A DNA stretch of 64,000 bases from Isoetes taiwanensis (GCA_021234155.1 JAJEKV010000276.1:308001-372000), one strand, 5' to 3'. Positions 1 through 12,066 are shown, counted from the stretch's first letter. Program-made: numbers and translations. The notes: generated by a model not told the origin, from the sequence alone.

Positions 1-152
1 ATATGTGCATGCCCTAAATTCTAGAACAATCTTCAACATTCTAGAACCATTAGGGTCTTAGGTAACCTAACAAGAAAAAAACAAACACAAATTGAAGGAT
101 GGAAGCTTGGAGTGTTGGTTAAGGGGTTGGTGTGGGGGTGTTCATGCACATC

Positions 153-185
153 GCGCGCGTGCGTGCGTGCGTGCGTGCGTGCGTG
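153..185. repeat. (GCGT)n microsatellite
   Basis: A short tandem array of the tetranucleotide gcgt follows a gcgcgc run. It lies just left of the possible inverted-repeat element at 192-723 and has no coding potential. Confidence 0.9.
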
Positions 186-191
186 GAACTC

Positions 192-723
192 CTTGAGATG
201 CCATAGGGTAGGGTCGCCCCCTTTCGCGCACTTAAGGGGCGATTAAAAAACAAGGCCACGGTTGAAGTCAGAATTAGATAAAAATACTCGTTTCATATGA
301 ATCTTAAATCGTGTGATTTTGAGCTACCTATAAAAACTTACGGTAGCCGGAATAGAAGGGGGTCTAATGGCCCCCTTTGGGCAATAGGTTTCCTTCTATC
401 GCACATTGAATTTATTCTTTCGCGTTTAGAGGAAAGAAAACTCTAGAAGCAAAAAGGTGACATGTGCAAGAAAGCCCTAGAAGTTAGCTTTCCAATGAAA
501 CAACCCACGTGTTAAATAAACAAGTGTGGAAAAGGTTATGCGAGTTTTTATTCACCGCACATTTTTGCCCCTTTAGCACGCATACATAGCTCTTCAACCG
601 TCCTTTTGAAATTTAAGCCCTTGATTGATCTCAACGGCCCATAAACATTAGACAGAGGGCAAAAAGTGCGTGATAGAGGGGGCAGTCGCGATGGATGGCA
701 ACCCTACCCTAGTGCCAAGACAA
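192..723. repeat. possible MITE-like inverted-repeat element
   Basis: The two ends are imperfect inverted repeats. The left end reads 'ccatagggtagggtcgc', and the reverse complement of the right end reads 'cactagggtagggttgc'. The next inner blocks (ccccctttcgcgcactt on the left; reverse complement ccccctctatcacgcactt on the right) also match. The interior has no reading frame of note. The size (about 530 bp) and structure suggest a miniature inverted-repeat element, but no clear target-site duplication was found. The rest of 1-1560 shows no gene, only a degenerate duplication around 1186-1265 and 1345-1410 sharing 'aatacttggtggaga'. Confidence 0.4.
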
Positions 724-1562
724 ATGATAAAGAAAAAAAACAAGTGTAAGGGAAGCCCTCTGAGGCTCATGTGGATTTTAGATGGATTTCCTTTAAACTT
801 AGTTGATTAAACAAGATAATGATGTGAATGGTGGATGCCAATGTCTAACTTATTATCTGAACCCATAAGATGTGATAGAATTAAAAACCCTTAAAGATGA
901 CAATAATTGAAGACGAACGACAAGAATTCAAAATGGAGCATTTACATTAACCAAATTAAATAATGATTTGTATTCTTTAACCAACTACCCATAAGAATAA
1001 TTAAGTTAAGAGTTTTGACTTACACATAAGGTGGGAAAGCTACTTTGTGGTTGTGAGCTTCTTGATTGTCAATTTTTTATGCCGCAACTCTTGAGTTTGT
1101 TGACGACAATTGATTAAAGGTGAGGTGGCATAAGAAAGTATAGGAAATTGAACACATACTAGATATAGATATTATAATGTAATATATATCAAGACAAAAG
1201 TATTCATGCTTGGAAAAATAACTCTTTGAGAAAATACTTGGTGGAGACGCAAAGACATCGGATCTGATTGGGTTAAAAGAAATATTATATAGGAGAATAT
1301 TTGAATACATGTAGCCATATTCATATCATATGATAGTATACAAAAGACAAGAATGTCCATGGACATGGACAAATAGCTACAACGTTTAGAGAAATACTTG
1401 GTGGAGATGTTAAAGCTTGACTAGCTTTTTTAATAGTGAAGATTCTAGGCAATAGTGAAGTATAGCAATGGTATTTTAATATTGCTACTTGTTTGTATTC
1501 AAGGGACATACTCAACCCAAAATATGTGGTCTTAAAAGGCCACATGTATAATAACAGATGAG

Positions 1563-1573
1563 CCTATATAAAG
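1563..1573 (+). promoter_or_regulatory. TATA box of the P450 gene
   Basis: The sequence cctatataaag ends 37 bp before the proposed ATG at 1610. If it is the real core promoter, the 5' leader is very short. The call rests on motif and position only. Confidence 0.5.
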
Positions 1574-1609
1574 CCAGTGATTGAACAACATGAAAGTACC
1601 AAAAGAAAC

Positions 1610-3438
1610 ATGGGAGCTTCCACATTTTTCATGCAGAGATGGATCTTGACAGGAGTCATTAGCTTTGTCTTGTTCCAACTCTTGGTTATGATTGGAAAAG
1701 TCATGCAAAAGAGACGTTTAATTCTACAGACTATGGTAAGGCAAGGAATTGAGAGTCCACTTTCTCAATTTTTGTTTGGACATGCAGCTGAATTTTCCAA
1801 GCTAAGGGCCATGGCTTCCACCACAGACATGCCAGAAATATCGAATGATATTGTACCACGTCTGCTTCCATTTCATCACAAATACACTAAACTATGTGGT
1901 ACGTGTTCAAATGTACAACCAATTGTGATGAGTTTTAATGGGTTATACTAAAATTTTTATGGTAATTCAGGAAACACATTTTTGTACTGGTGGGGTTTTG
2001 AGCCAATGTTGCAAATCAGGGATCCTCAAATGGTGTATGAAGTGTTGTGCTCTCAATTTTCTAACTTCCAAAAATCAGAGCAGCAGAGGAAATACATGGA
2101 GCCTCTTTTTGGTGCAGGTCTGGCAATGGCAATAGGCAAACAATGGTTGATCCAACGTCGTATTGCCTCTCCTGCTTTCCATCAAGACAAGATCAAAATG
2201 ATGACTTCTACAATTAACCAGTCTGTAAGTGTTGTCATCAGACGATGGCAGAAAGCTGTGGAACTTGGACAAGGTTCTGCAGAAATTGAAGTGCATTCAG
2301 AATTAACCAGTATGGGGGCTGAGATTATTGCACTTGCAGCTTTTGGAAGTGATTGTGATTATAGTAGATATATCACTTTACAAAGAAAACTACAAGAACT
2401 TCTTTTTTCAAGACCATTATGGTGCATTCTTCCTGGTTATAGGTAATCTTACCTTACCTTTTCTCTTTTGATATCTTGCTTATGTTGTCCATCTTGTCCT
2501 GCAAATTCAATTCAATTCTAATCCCCTCAGGTTTGATGCTACAGTTATATTCCAACTTCTTCAAACAAAGAATTATCCATAGTTGACCATGAGATACGTG
2601 GTTTTCTTAGTGAACTTATTGAGAAACGATTGAGTTGTGTGAGGGACAATAAGTCCTCTTCGTATGGGGAAGATATACTTGGTATGATGTTGGCTGCCAC
2701 TGACTCTAGGAATGCCAAGCTTAGTCAAAAGTTGCTCATGGATGAATGCAAGACATTCTTCTTTGCTGGACATGAGACCACTTCCTCCCTTCTCACCTGG
2801 ACCATGTTTCTCCTAGCGCTCCATCCTGAGTGGCAAGAGAAAGCTTATGATGAAATTGAAAAAAGCTCTCATCGTGGAGATGTTCTAGATCATGGGACCA
2901 CTGCTAAACTCAAAATAGTAAGTCTTATTTACCATTTTATCATATAGTTTTTTTTAATGTATCTCACACTCCATGCACTATTTACTTGCAGTTGACTATG
3001 ATTATGAATGAATCACTTCGCTTATACCCTCCAGCAATTCAAGTCGCTCGAGAAGCTCTTACTAATGTAGAGATCACATGTGCTAATGGGAATAAGTTGT
3101 TCATTCCAAAGGGTGTTTCACTTCACATCCCTATACTATCCATTCATCATGACCCTCAACTATGGGGATCTGATGTGTTATTATTTAGGCCAGATAGATT
3201 TGCACAAGGAGTGGCCAAGGCATCTAAACATCCCATGTCATACTTTCCATTTGGCATGGGACCACGAGTATGTGTTGGCCAAACTTTTGCAATAGCAGAA
3301 GCCAAAGTGGCACTATGTATGTTTCTACAACATTTCAAATGGAGCTTGTCACCGAACTACCGCCATGCCCCCCTATCTGGTGTCACACTCTACCCGGCCC
3401 ATGGTATGCAACTCCTTATTTCTTCTAGGCACCTTTAA
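1610..3438 (+). CDS. cytochrome P450, CYP735/CYP72-clan type, four exons
   Basis: This is a complete microsomal haem-thiolate monooxygenase gene. Exons 1610-1898, 1971-2442, 2545-2917 and 2992-3438 are joined by GT-AG introns of 72-102 bp and keep frame throughout, giving 526 residues. An N-terminal hydrophobic anchor (about residues 8-26) is followed by the family landmarks: I-helix oxygen-binding AGHETT (328-333), K-helix ExxR as ESLR (385-388), a PERF-like FRPDRF, and the haem loop FPFGMGPRVC with ligand Cys472. The segments NDIVPRLLP and SSYGEDILG resemble CYP735A cytokinin trans-hydroxylases and related CYP709/CYP714 enzymes. The substrate is therefore probably a small hormone-like or isoprenoid molecule, but that is inference. 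The start was set at 1610 because the only earlier in-frame codon is GTG. Exon 3 uses the acceptor at 2544; the nearer acceptor at 2530 would bring an immediate stop. No disabling mutation is visible. Confidence 0.93.
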
Positions 3439-4880
3439 GAAATCAATGGCTTGTAAATATTTCAAAAGATATACATGTTGTAAGCCATAATAATGGGATT
3501 AGTTTACTGGTACAACTTGTTCACATTTGCAATTCTTGTCCTCTGGATCATGGACTAGTTGTTTAAGTTATCTCAATATGTTCCACCCTTCATGAAGGAA
3601 TGCAATCGAAGTTGAAGGGTAGGCTCATACAAGAAATGCTTTGTATGGTTCATAGATTAGCTGGTCTCATCATAGATTAGCACAATTGATTATTCAAGTA
3701 TGGCCAGACCGCCTTTACCTCAATTGAATTTTCATTATACATCTTGAGAAGCTACATATCGAGACATGGTTTATATTCGCATATATAATATCAACTTGCC
3801 ATTGAATTAAAGAAGATGCTATAAGAATGAAACAATTAAAAAGATGCTACAACAATGCAAACTATAATGGCTTTACCTAATCTCATGGCAGACTCTTATT
3901 CTATTATATAAGGTCCAAGATCAATTCAAATGGTTTTTCACAATAAGTAACTTGCCTCACAAAAAACAAAGCATGATCTTCCATATTACTTTGCAATATT
4001 CACATATTATGTATGTTTGTAGAAAATGAGTGTTTTGAGTTTTATTATGATCTAGTTACATATGGGTTCCTAGAGGCTAGGAGCCTCTTCAAGCATTAGC
4101 AGCTCCAAAGCTAGATATTGTCATATTGATCTAGAAATAATGTATTTATGCTCTTCTACACGACCTCATGCCATTTCACCAGAGGGTTTTAAATAATTGG
4201 ATCAGGAAATAAGGTGCTTCAAATCCTTCTTTTCCTTCTACTTTGTCAAGGCAAATCCTAATGCTAAACAACTGACTCAAAAAGCAGTTAACTATGGGAA
4301 AGTACGTGAAGTCGTACCAATGCTCATGATAGCAGATGTAACCCGAATATGACATAAAGTTGTGAAAATTCCGTGTAAGGCAAACTATTCCACACGCCAC
4401 AGCAGCAAGATAATAAAAAGATCCAACTAGAAACACCTTGGAGGTAGCAATGCTATGCTGGAGTTCACTCAATGCAAAAATCAGAAATCAATGATCATCA
4501 TGGTCAAAATAGCTTCCCTACGAAACATTAAAATCGCTCCAACCTGCACATTTGAGACTAAAGTTTGACACTGCAGAGAAAAATAATCAGACACCCTTCA
4601 CCATCTGAAGTAGGCCGAATAAAAGCAGGTCATTACATACCATACTCTATGTTTTTACGAAGGTAAATGCAGTCTTGAAACTTTATGGCAAACATTTCCT
4701 TGGTTCCACATCTGGAGTTGGATGTACCATTCAAATTTTCATAATACAATGTCTGCTTGAATTCAGAATGATGTGAAAGACTTGGTTTGTAGAAACAATT
4801 TTTATGGTGGTCACTGCTAGTGGTGAATCCCGTTAAGATATTGGCTCTTACAACTTGCACAACCATCGCAACAACAAAAA
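3439..4880. other. P450 downstream and intergenic DNA, nothing recognised
   Basis: This AT-rich DNA follows the P450 stop codon. Reading frames are short and lack recognisable motifs. A minus-strand frame at 4633-4962 has no family signature and runs into the fold-back repeat. I see no RNA gene or mobile-element end here. Confidence 0.6.
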
Positions 4881-4888
4881 GGTCAATT

Positions 4889-5150
4889 AGCGACGTCTGT
4901 AGCGACGTCTGGGTCACGTCTATGAGATGTCTGGCCAAGTGACACAAATGTGGCCTAGACATCGCTAGGACACGTCACATGGGATACGGTCCAGACATCG
5001 CATGTAACGCAGATAGATGTGACACAGACGTGACCCAGACGTCTGCACAGACGCAACGCATGTGACTCAAACGTGACCCTGACATGATACTAACGTGACC
5101 ATGCGACGTGTAGTAGAAGTCACATGCAATGTTGACTAGACGTCGCATGT
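4889..5150. repeat. fold-back DNA rich in ACGTC/GACGT motifs
   Basis: The stretch is packed with variants of gacgtc, gtgac and agacatcgc. The block gacgtctgggtcacgtct (4905-4922) recurs as its inverse agacgtgacccagacgtc (about 5024-5041), and gatgtctggcc / ggtccagacatc form an inner inverse pair. The transcript could fold into a long imperfect hairpin centred near 4973. It may be a fold-back transposon or an inverted satellite-like remnant. It has no coding capacity. Confidence 0.6.
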
Positions 5151-5348
5151 GCATAAATAAATATATTTTAATATTAATTAAAATAAATAAACTAAATAAA
5201 ATTAAAACAAAAAATATTGCACATCGCATGCGATGTCATGCGATGAATGAATTGCATAATTACAATATCATGTACAAGAGGCAAAAGGCATGTCACCTTT
5301 TTTTTTTAATTGAAAATGGTGTATCGTATTTATATTTTTAAATAATCA

Positions 5349-5483
5349 CAAAAAGACTCAGATAGGGAAGTATCCACCCTTTTCGCCTAGAGTATTTAAA
5401 TTAGGCTTATAATCACGATCCTTGAAAGACGCTAACAAAAAGACTCGTTAAGGGGAGTATCCACCCTTTTAGCCTAGAGCTAA
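5349..5483. repeat. short direct repeat pair
   Basis: The segment 'aaaaagactc ... gtatccacccttttcgcctagag' at 5349-5391 is repeated with minor changes at 5438-5483. It precedes a decayed element of unknown class and may mark its edge. Confidence 0.55.
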
Positions 5484-7690
5484 TCTCTTTCAAACTTGGC
5501 GAAGTAGTCATCCGAGTAAGTGGTTTGAGGACGCCTCTCATGATCAGCTTGGAATCCATCATGCTAAGGTTCGGATGACTCTCCAAAGTTTGACGCTCCC
5601 TCATCGGACCTCCCACGTCCCCGGCTAAGGCTTGATTCATGTGTTCCACTGTTTTCCATAGAAAACAGAAAAATACAACATCAATAAGGCATTAATGTAG
5701 TTTGCAGAATTGCAATTACATCTCCCACGTACATTGGCATTCCCGTGATGTGGGACAGTTCCCTCTTCGTATAACTGTTGATATAGGTAAACAGCTCCAT
5801 GAGTAATGGCTATATGTATGTGCTCCTTGTTAGGGGGGAAACCCGTATAGCCAGTACTATGACAATATGACTAGTATTAGCTAATGACATTTAAAGTTCT
5901 TATTACAATTAATGTGAATTAGTTTATAGCACTTATGAATCTACGATGAAACCCTTTCCGACTGTCGGAGCCCAAATGAGATGGAATCCGTTTACTTGCT
6001 GTTGCTTTCGTAGTCCGTTCTGTATGTAGAGGACCCTTTGCACGTTTGAAAGCGATCTGATTGCAAGGCACACAACATGATCACAAGTTAAATTGAACTA
6101 ATGGCAACAAAATAACAAATACCTTGATATCTTCCTTATGGAGATTAACCAGTTTAGGAACCTTTGACTAATCGCCTCCAAATTTTTTTGCATCCGACTT
6201 CAATTTATCAATCACTCTTTGCCTTGATATAAATCGATAGAACAAGACAATATTAAAAAAATAAAAAAAATAAAAATAAGACTATGACTAGGTCATGTAC
6301 CTCCTTTTTCGTTGAAGCTCGCCCATCATCGAAACGAGCTTCTTCCAGTTAAAGCTCTTCGTTTTTTATATCTTTGGGAAACAATCTTTTTATTTTGATG
6401 CTCTCTATTTCTCAGTGGTCATAAGTGCCAGGCCACTTCCCTAGACCGCCGGAGGCCATAAACGAGAGATATTGTTTGCAACCGCATCCCTCAATGTAGT
6501 GTAGAAGACACTTCCCCCATCATCCTTTTTACGAAGATCGTCCCTCGAGCATAAATAGTGGGTATATAAAAGCGTGTTTATGTCTACCATCAATATACAT
6601 ATCCCGTCCCGTGAGGAAACTTTTAAGCACCTTAGAATTTATTCTAAGTGAAGAGAATGGACAAAACAACAAAATTAGATGGCAAAGTACTAATATTTGA
6701 GGTTTACATCTTAAATATAATATGTTCACATAAAACTTTCACCAAAAATCATTATTATTATGATAGATTCGGGTATATTCGGGGCCAAATTGCCCATCGG
6801 ACTGGAATTTTCATCGAGTTACGTGTCCAAAGCAAAGTGAAACGGACGTTCTCCTTCAATGACACGACGTCGTCGGGATCCGGACTTCTCCAAGTCAGGT
6901 AATTCACGTTGTCATTGGGATCCTGAACCCTCTAAGTCTGGTGATTCATGTCGTCGGCGCCCTTTTGAACCCTGTGAGTCTGTTGCTCCACTACCTCTTG
7001 ACCTGGGAAGTAATGAAAATGAGCATATTTAACATGCTGCAACCAAAGAAATGTCTGGTATCTAGTGGACATATTTACCTGTTGAAATCTCCCTCCAAGT
7101 TCCTTGCACCAGAAAAGTCTATCCTTATCGTATGCCTAGGACGGGAGTCCATACTACGTCTACCGACCTCGATGTTCTTGCGACCACGTGGATGCCGATA
7201 ATCAAAGCCATAGTCAACACTATGTCGATGGGGCATAGGAATTGAAAATTTTGGGGGAGGCTGCCTAACCGGCGCCAATGTAAAAGAGGCAAAGTATGCT
7301 TTCACTTGTTCTCTTTCAGCAGGAGACATATTTGCGAGGAAGGCGGGCCTGTTGCTGTAGTGACAAGTGGAGGTTGGCTTACCCAGAGCATCGACAGCAT
7401 TACCCCTACCTTGTGGAGTCCTCCTCCTATTTTATCTAAACTCTTCCCTTTCCTCTACACAACAAAACTCCATGCATAAATCTACATACCTAATTAGAGG
7501 GTAAAGCATATAGAAAAATATATACTTAGCTTCGCCTTCCTCTACGAGTGCGATTATGATTAACCACGGAGAAAACTAGCACACCTAGGCCTTGACTAGC
7601 CAGCAGGTGCTTCTCGCCCCTTCCACTTGGAACAGCTTGCAGTAAAAGGCTTTCCACTTAGCTTTCTGGTTGTTGTGGTCTGTTTGGAAA
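5484..7690 (-). pseudogene. decayed transposable element of unknown class
   Basis: Short minus-strand frames (5413-5649, 7075-7329) are separated by stops. The 7075-7329 frame is Arg/Ser/Pro-rich and gag-like. A threefold degenerate repeat of about 44 bp lies at 6864-6991 (key words 'gggatcc', 'aagtc', 'ggtgattca'); read on the minus strand it encodes Ser/Arg-rich repeats. No reverse transcriptase, transposase or integrase motif could be read, so class is unknown. It could be a capsid-like region of an LTR element or of a DNA transposon. Confidence 0.3.
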
Positions 7691-8692
7691 AGAAGGCGAT
7701 TGTGTATAATCTTCAAAGGCTCATCACTTAGTGTCTGCTTCACGAGGCACAAGACAGATTGGTGAAGGCATACCTATGTTCTCAGCTTGCTCCTGAGAAA
7801 AAACGTTTGATTTTTGAGGAATATTTGGGTGTACGGTAGTTCTCTTGGTCTCGCTTTAAAGAAAAGGTACAAGGTGCAGGGGAGGGTGATAGGAAGATCT
7901 ACCGTAAAATATGTAGCACTTTGGCTAATCTTTTAGGACAGGAAGGCCCAAGTGATAGATGGGCTTGTAAGCAGGAGGAGAAATATGTTGTCAGCACGAT
8001 CTACCGCCTTCTCTGTGTTGATTCCCCTCTCAAAGCTGCTGACAGGTTGGGAATTGATATTGTATAGGCAAAACAACTACTAGCTAAGTCATGGACTTTA
8101 CTATGCTCAAGAAGGTTGCAGTTTTTCAGATGGTTAGCTTTATAGGGAGGATGAGCACTATGGAGAGACTCTATGGAAAGGAGATTCTTCTGAGTGACAG
8201 ATGCCCACTTGGATGCAGTACCTCAGAAACCCTCACTCATTTATTCTTTTGCCGTAAGGTCGTGATCTTCTGGGATTGGGTGTGTCCGCTCATTGGTATG
8301 GCCAGGAATAATTGTGGCTACTGATGGAGATGTTATCTCTGCGTCCCTTCTTAACATAGGGCTATGGACAATATAGAAGCATAGATGTGGAATTACTATG
8401 GGGGGACAACAATTTTCCTTGGACAAGATGAAGAATACTTTAACATGAAGGTGGCACTCATGGCTCTCGCCCATCATCGGAAATATGGGCTCAACTATAA
8501 CAAAACTCTAGACAGGATTGGTAAGATCCAAGGATTTTATATGTTTTTTAAGTGTCATTGGTCAGTTGAGGATGATCTGAGCTTGGATATGCAAAGGTTG
8601 GCTTTATTAACCCCATAGGTGGAATATATGTATAACACTTACTCTATAAATTAATATAACATATTCATACCCTCAAAAAAAAAAAAAAAAAA
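7690..8692 (+). mobile_element. 3' end of an L1-like LINE with poly(A) tail
   Basis: This is a 5'-truncated non-LTR retrotransposon fragment. A plus-strand frame at 8091-8324 encodes a zf-RVT type zinc-binding segment (CPLGCSTSETLTHLFFC and a following aromatic FWDW), the C-terminal domain of plant L1-like polymerases. A further frame at 8385-8618 matches the tail of such proteins. The copy ends in about 18 A residues at 8674-8691. Stops and frameshifts show it is dead. The 5' border is approximate. Confidence 0.75.
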
Positions 8693-8835
8693 TTTGGGTA
8701 TCTTATCTTATGCATAGGCAATGTGGTTTTCGATTGGATTATCTTTGTCCATTGATTATTACGTCTCTGCATCTATGTGTATATACTAATACGGAATATT
8801 GAATAAGAGTTTGTCGTCCCTAAAAAAAAAAAAGG
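8693..8835 (+). mobile_element. possible second LINE 3' tail with poly(A)
   Basis: About 130 bp of AT-rich DNA ends in a second A-run (8822-8833). The tail resembles the one just upstream (tatgtgtatatactaat... compared with tatatgtataacacttac...). It may be another truncated insertion of the same LINE family, or the genuine 3' end of the same copy. Confidence 0.4.
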
Positions 8836-9204
8836 AGGGGGAGGAACTAGCGAGACCTAGGCCAATTGAAATTACGAGAGAAACATTTGATAAGTATAAA
8901 TGATGATTGCAATAATAGAATGAATTACAGATTACATGTTCAAGTGCTTACAAACTATATTGATCCCAAATAGTACTTTGATGGCTCGAAATATATTGCC
9001 AATGAGCCTCAACATTGCTACTGCAAGCGGGGCCGGAGGGCAGATGCATGATGCCTCGAATATCGGATCGGGAAAAAGATATCCACAATGACCAAGTCCA
9101 CTAAGAGTTGAGCCTCTGCCATTACTATATTAAATTGAACATAATGAGAATTCGTGAGAGAAAGGAAGAGAGAAGTAGGGTGCATTTGCACCCACCATGT
9201 TTAA

Positions 9205-9310
9205 GTATAAGTTCAAGTTACTTTTGATCTTTAAGTTAAAATATTAAATAATCTTAACTATATTATCGTATTTTTGGCTTTGAACAAATATCTTTGAATA
9301 AATATCTAAA
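9205..9310 (+). repeat. dispersed repeat, copy 1
   Basis: This about 100-bp segment ('ctttaagttaaaatattaaa ... atttttggctttgaacaaat') has a second copy in the same orientation at 29300-29395. Copy 1 ends beside the split LINE. It is non-coding. Confidence 0.75.
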
Positions 9311-9329
9311 TGATGGATGTACGTGCAGC

Positions 9330-9451
9330 CATAAGGCAGGGTTGTATGCCTGGGGCCACTAGTCACACTTGTTTCAGGCCTTGGTTGAGCCGGTCCTCTT
9401 GTATGGGGCAGAAGTGTGGGGTCCAGTGATATCCCTCAACACCTGGAATGA
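9330..9451 (+). mobile_element. LINE fragment, left part of a split copy
   Basis: The plus strand encodes FQALVEPVLLYGAEVWGP and continues to TWND, a segment of a non-LTR polymerase that recurs at 43740-43840 and 51444. The reading stops at the chromovirus LTR and resumes at 26352 with the same aatga bases. This shows that the chromovirus jumped into the LINE. The 5' end is truncated or unresolved. Confidence 0.85.
9447..9451. repeat. target-site duplication AATGA (left)
   Basis: AATGA immediately precedes the LTR start tgtgac and is repeated at 26352-26356, right after the other end of the chromovirus. Confidence 0.85.
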
Positions 9452-10969
9452 TGTGACATCCCCTACTCGTATACGGTGCATTCACCGTATACAAACAGGA
9501 GTTCATCCCCCATACCAGCTCCAGGCTGATACAGGGCCCTCCACATATCACTGCAACCGTAATGAGTTCCAGTGGGAAGAGTGAAGGGGTCATTTTACCC
9601 CGTCTCCCTCAGGAGAGGAAGCGTAAACATACATGTCAGTAAACAACATCATCACATATCCACCTCGAAGGGTGGCACATCAACATCTGCATAGACAAAG
9701 ATCAGCACAATACATATGGGGAATCCTACCCAAGGCTCAGACTCATGGGGATGACTGACGGCTTGGGTCTCCAGAGTTCATTGCAGACAGAATTCATGGC
9801 AATGAATTTGGCTGGCATAAGAACATGGCTTGGGGTTGTCCACTCCATCCGCCCCTCCTGCGCACACTTTGCAGAGTAGGCTGAAAAGTGTTGGGACCTG
9901 ACTGTAGCCCGTCGGATGCATAGCCAAAGGGGCTATTCCTGGGTTGCATCTCCCCAGTTCCGATGGGGCAGGTAGGGATCTCTCCCTCCAGAGATCTACA
10001 TGCTGACTCAAGGTGACTAGAGGGCCACTGCCCTTATTCGACTTGAACCCACTGGAGAGTGACGCATCACTCCACGGGTGTCGAGCCCATGCCTTGCCCA
10101 CACGCAGTGGCAAGCCATTAGACCTAGTCCACAATGATCCCCGGTAGACTTTACACACCAGAGGGATCGTTCAAGAGTCAGAACACGAACCTCTTTATAA
10201 GCCAGTCTGGCCCCTTCACCCACAACCAGGTGTGGCTCCTGTGCGCAGGCCGAATCTACAGTGTGCTAGAGAGGCTAATCTAGGAGCATCTACTACATCA
10301 CAGAAGAACTGAAGAACTAGATCTAATCTATATCATAGAGTTAGGTTCTTTAGTTAGAGTCTGGTATCTGGGGATCTAAGTGGCTGCTATGGGCAATTTA
10401 ATAGGCTAAACCTACTGATTCAATGACTGGAAGACGGTTTAGGCTATTAAATTGACTAAATACCTGATCCTTGGCTCGCTCCTGTTGCCCTGAATTCGAC
10501 CATCCTGCTGAACTGCTTGAAGATGGAGCTAACGAGGAAAACTAATGGTGCAATTGGCCTCGGTGAAGTGCAGGGGAGGCGGTTTTGACTCTGGGCGAGG
10601 CAAAGCAGAGCTCTAAAACCCTATGGACTAAAAAATAGCAAGTTAGGGTTTCTCCTACCTAAATAGACAAGGGGTTAGGGCTAGGGTTTCCAATTATTCC
10701 TTTAGGCATGTGGGATAATTGGGTATGGCCCACTTGCCTTTAATGGCTAGGTGGCATAAAGGTATCCACATGGAAAAGTGTGCACCTTGATAAATGTGCA
10801 CATTGGTAAATGTGCACATTAATAAATGCACCTACCTTGCAAGTTGCCCCCTAGGGGCTACCCGCCTGGCTACACGTCGGCGTACGTCGGTCGGTGAGTG
10901 GTAATGCGGCGTGGCAGGCGATGCGATAAAGATCGCGGGACCGTATAATCGCGGCTTTGGAACGTCACA
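9452..10969 (-). repeat. 3' LTR of the chromovirus
   Basis: The LTR is 1518 bp and ends in the inverted hexamers TGTGAC/GTCACA. It holds a near-perfect 19-bp stem at 10394-10412 / 10436-10454, a triple repeat of taaatgtgcacatt at about 10792-10835, and GC-rich minus-strand frames (9778-10223) that I consider non-coding. Only its outermost bases have a partner at the 5' end, at 26295-26351. Confidence 0.88.
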
Positions 10970-10982
10970 TTCTCCCCACCTT
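10970..10982 (-). other. polypurine tract of the chromovirus
   Basis: On the minus strand aaggtggggagaa abuts the LTR start TGTGACG. This is the usual primer for plus-strand DNA synthesis in LTR elements. Just upstream (minus sense), atgatgctg-tccg-cagcatcat (10986-11007) is a perfect hairpin. Confidence 0.8.
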
Positions 10983-11464
10983 GAAATGATGCTGTCCGCA
11001 GCATCATGGGTCTCCCCACCTTGGAATCCTCCTAGCCTGCAATCAACCTGATGCATACAATATACTACTATAATACTTACACATTTATTAAGATTACCTT
11101 AAGGTAATATTTTTAGAACATTATTACGCCATTATCTTATGAAATAACTTATCAATTCGTAACATCGTTAAAACAAGTTACTCAATAGCTTCACTTATCA
11201 CGACATTTTAGTTTATCAAAATTTTAATATTTTATATATATAATTAACGTTCGAGGTACTCTTCATTCCTTGCAACACATTCCAACAAAATTTGTGTTGC
11301 AAGTCTTAAATCTTCGACCTCCCTTGCCCTCCGGGGGCGCTCTATTGGGCTGCAGTCGACACTACGTTAGTACCATTTTAATTATTAATAAAAATTTTGG
11401 TTATATGGTGACCACCCCACCTATCTACATGAATGCATGGCTAATCTCCCGGCGTAGGAAGAGG
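10983..11464 (-). other. chromovirus 3' untranslated region, distal part
   Basis: This non-coding, partly AT-rich DNA lies between the polypurine tract and the inserted 11-kb element. It continues on the far side at 22558-22923. A plus-strand frame at 11270-11686 crosses the inserted LTR border and is accidental. Confidence 0.6.
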
Positions 11465-11469
11465 ATGCT
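11465..11469. repeat. target-site duplication ATGCT (left)
   Basis: ATGCT precedes the LTR starting tgtttgggg and is repeated at 22553-22557 after the other LTR. Confidence 0.9.
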
Positions 11470-12066
11470 TGTTTGGGGTCTGGGTTCGGGAACTCCTGCA
11501 AGACAGCCCTCTGTGAGGACCCTTGGATCTCAAGGAGAATCCAGGAGCTATGTCACGTGGGATTTGCAAGAAAAGAACAAGAAAAAGAGAACAGAACAAA
11601 AAGAGAACAATGAGATCACAATAATGAGAACAACTTCATTGATGTCAATGAAGATACATAAGCTCTCGCAATCGAGAGAAAACTGATGTGAGACAAGACT
11701 CAAAACTCATCTAAAAACTCATGTGCTAGCTCTACTCATATATATAGTACAATGGCCTTTGGCCCAATATAGACACTGATCGACCGGTCTGTGGACTCCT
11801 TGAAGGAGGCCCGATTTTGCAGGAATGGCGGTGCCTCTTGAAGTGCTCCTCGAATCACGCGCCGACGCTGACGCGGTGTGACGTCATCACTTGTCGGAAG
11901 CCGCCTCTTGGTAGCGTGACGCGGGCTTTGACCGCGTGGTCCGGGCGCTTGGTCTTTTGTGGGCCTTTGATGACCGCACCCGTGCTCTGTCTCTCGATCC
12001 TTGGCCTTGACTTGGTCCGCTAGTTGTATGCATGAATAGTCCCCGCAGGGAGGCCTGGGACTAACA
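11470..12066 (-). repeat. 3' LTR of the 11-kb Ty3 element
   Basis: The LTR is 597 bp and starts tg / ends ca. It matches 21949-22552 along its whole length with many substitutions and small gaps, so the insertion is not recent. A minus-strand tatatatatg at about 11738-11747 is a candidate TATA box. Confidence 0.92.

Noticed and set aside
4633-4962. 109-codon minus-strand ORF as a gene
   Set aside because: It runs into the fold-back repeat, has no motif and no plausible promoter.
9778-10223. GC-rich minus-strand ORFs resembling a gene
   Set aside because: They lie wholly inside the chromovirus LTR, overlap in several frames and show no motif.
11270-11686. 138-codon plus-strand ORF
   Set aside because: It crosses the border between chromovirus sequence and the 11-kb element's LTR, so it cannot be an ancestral gene.
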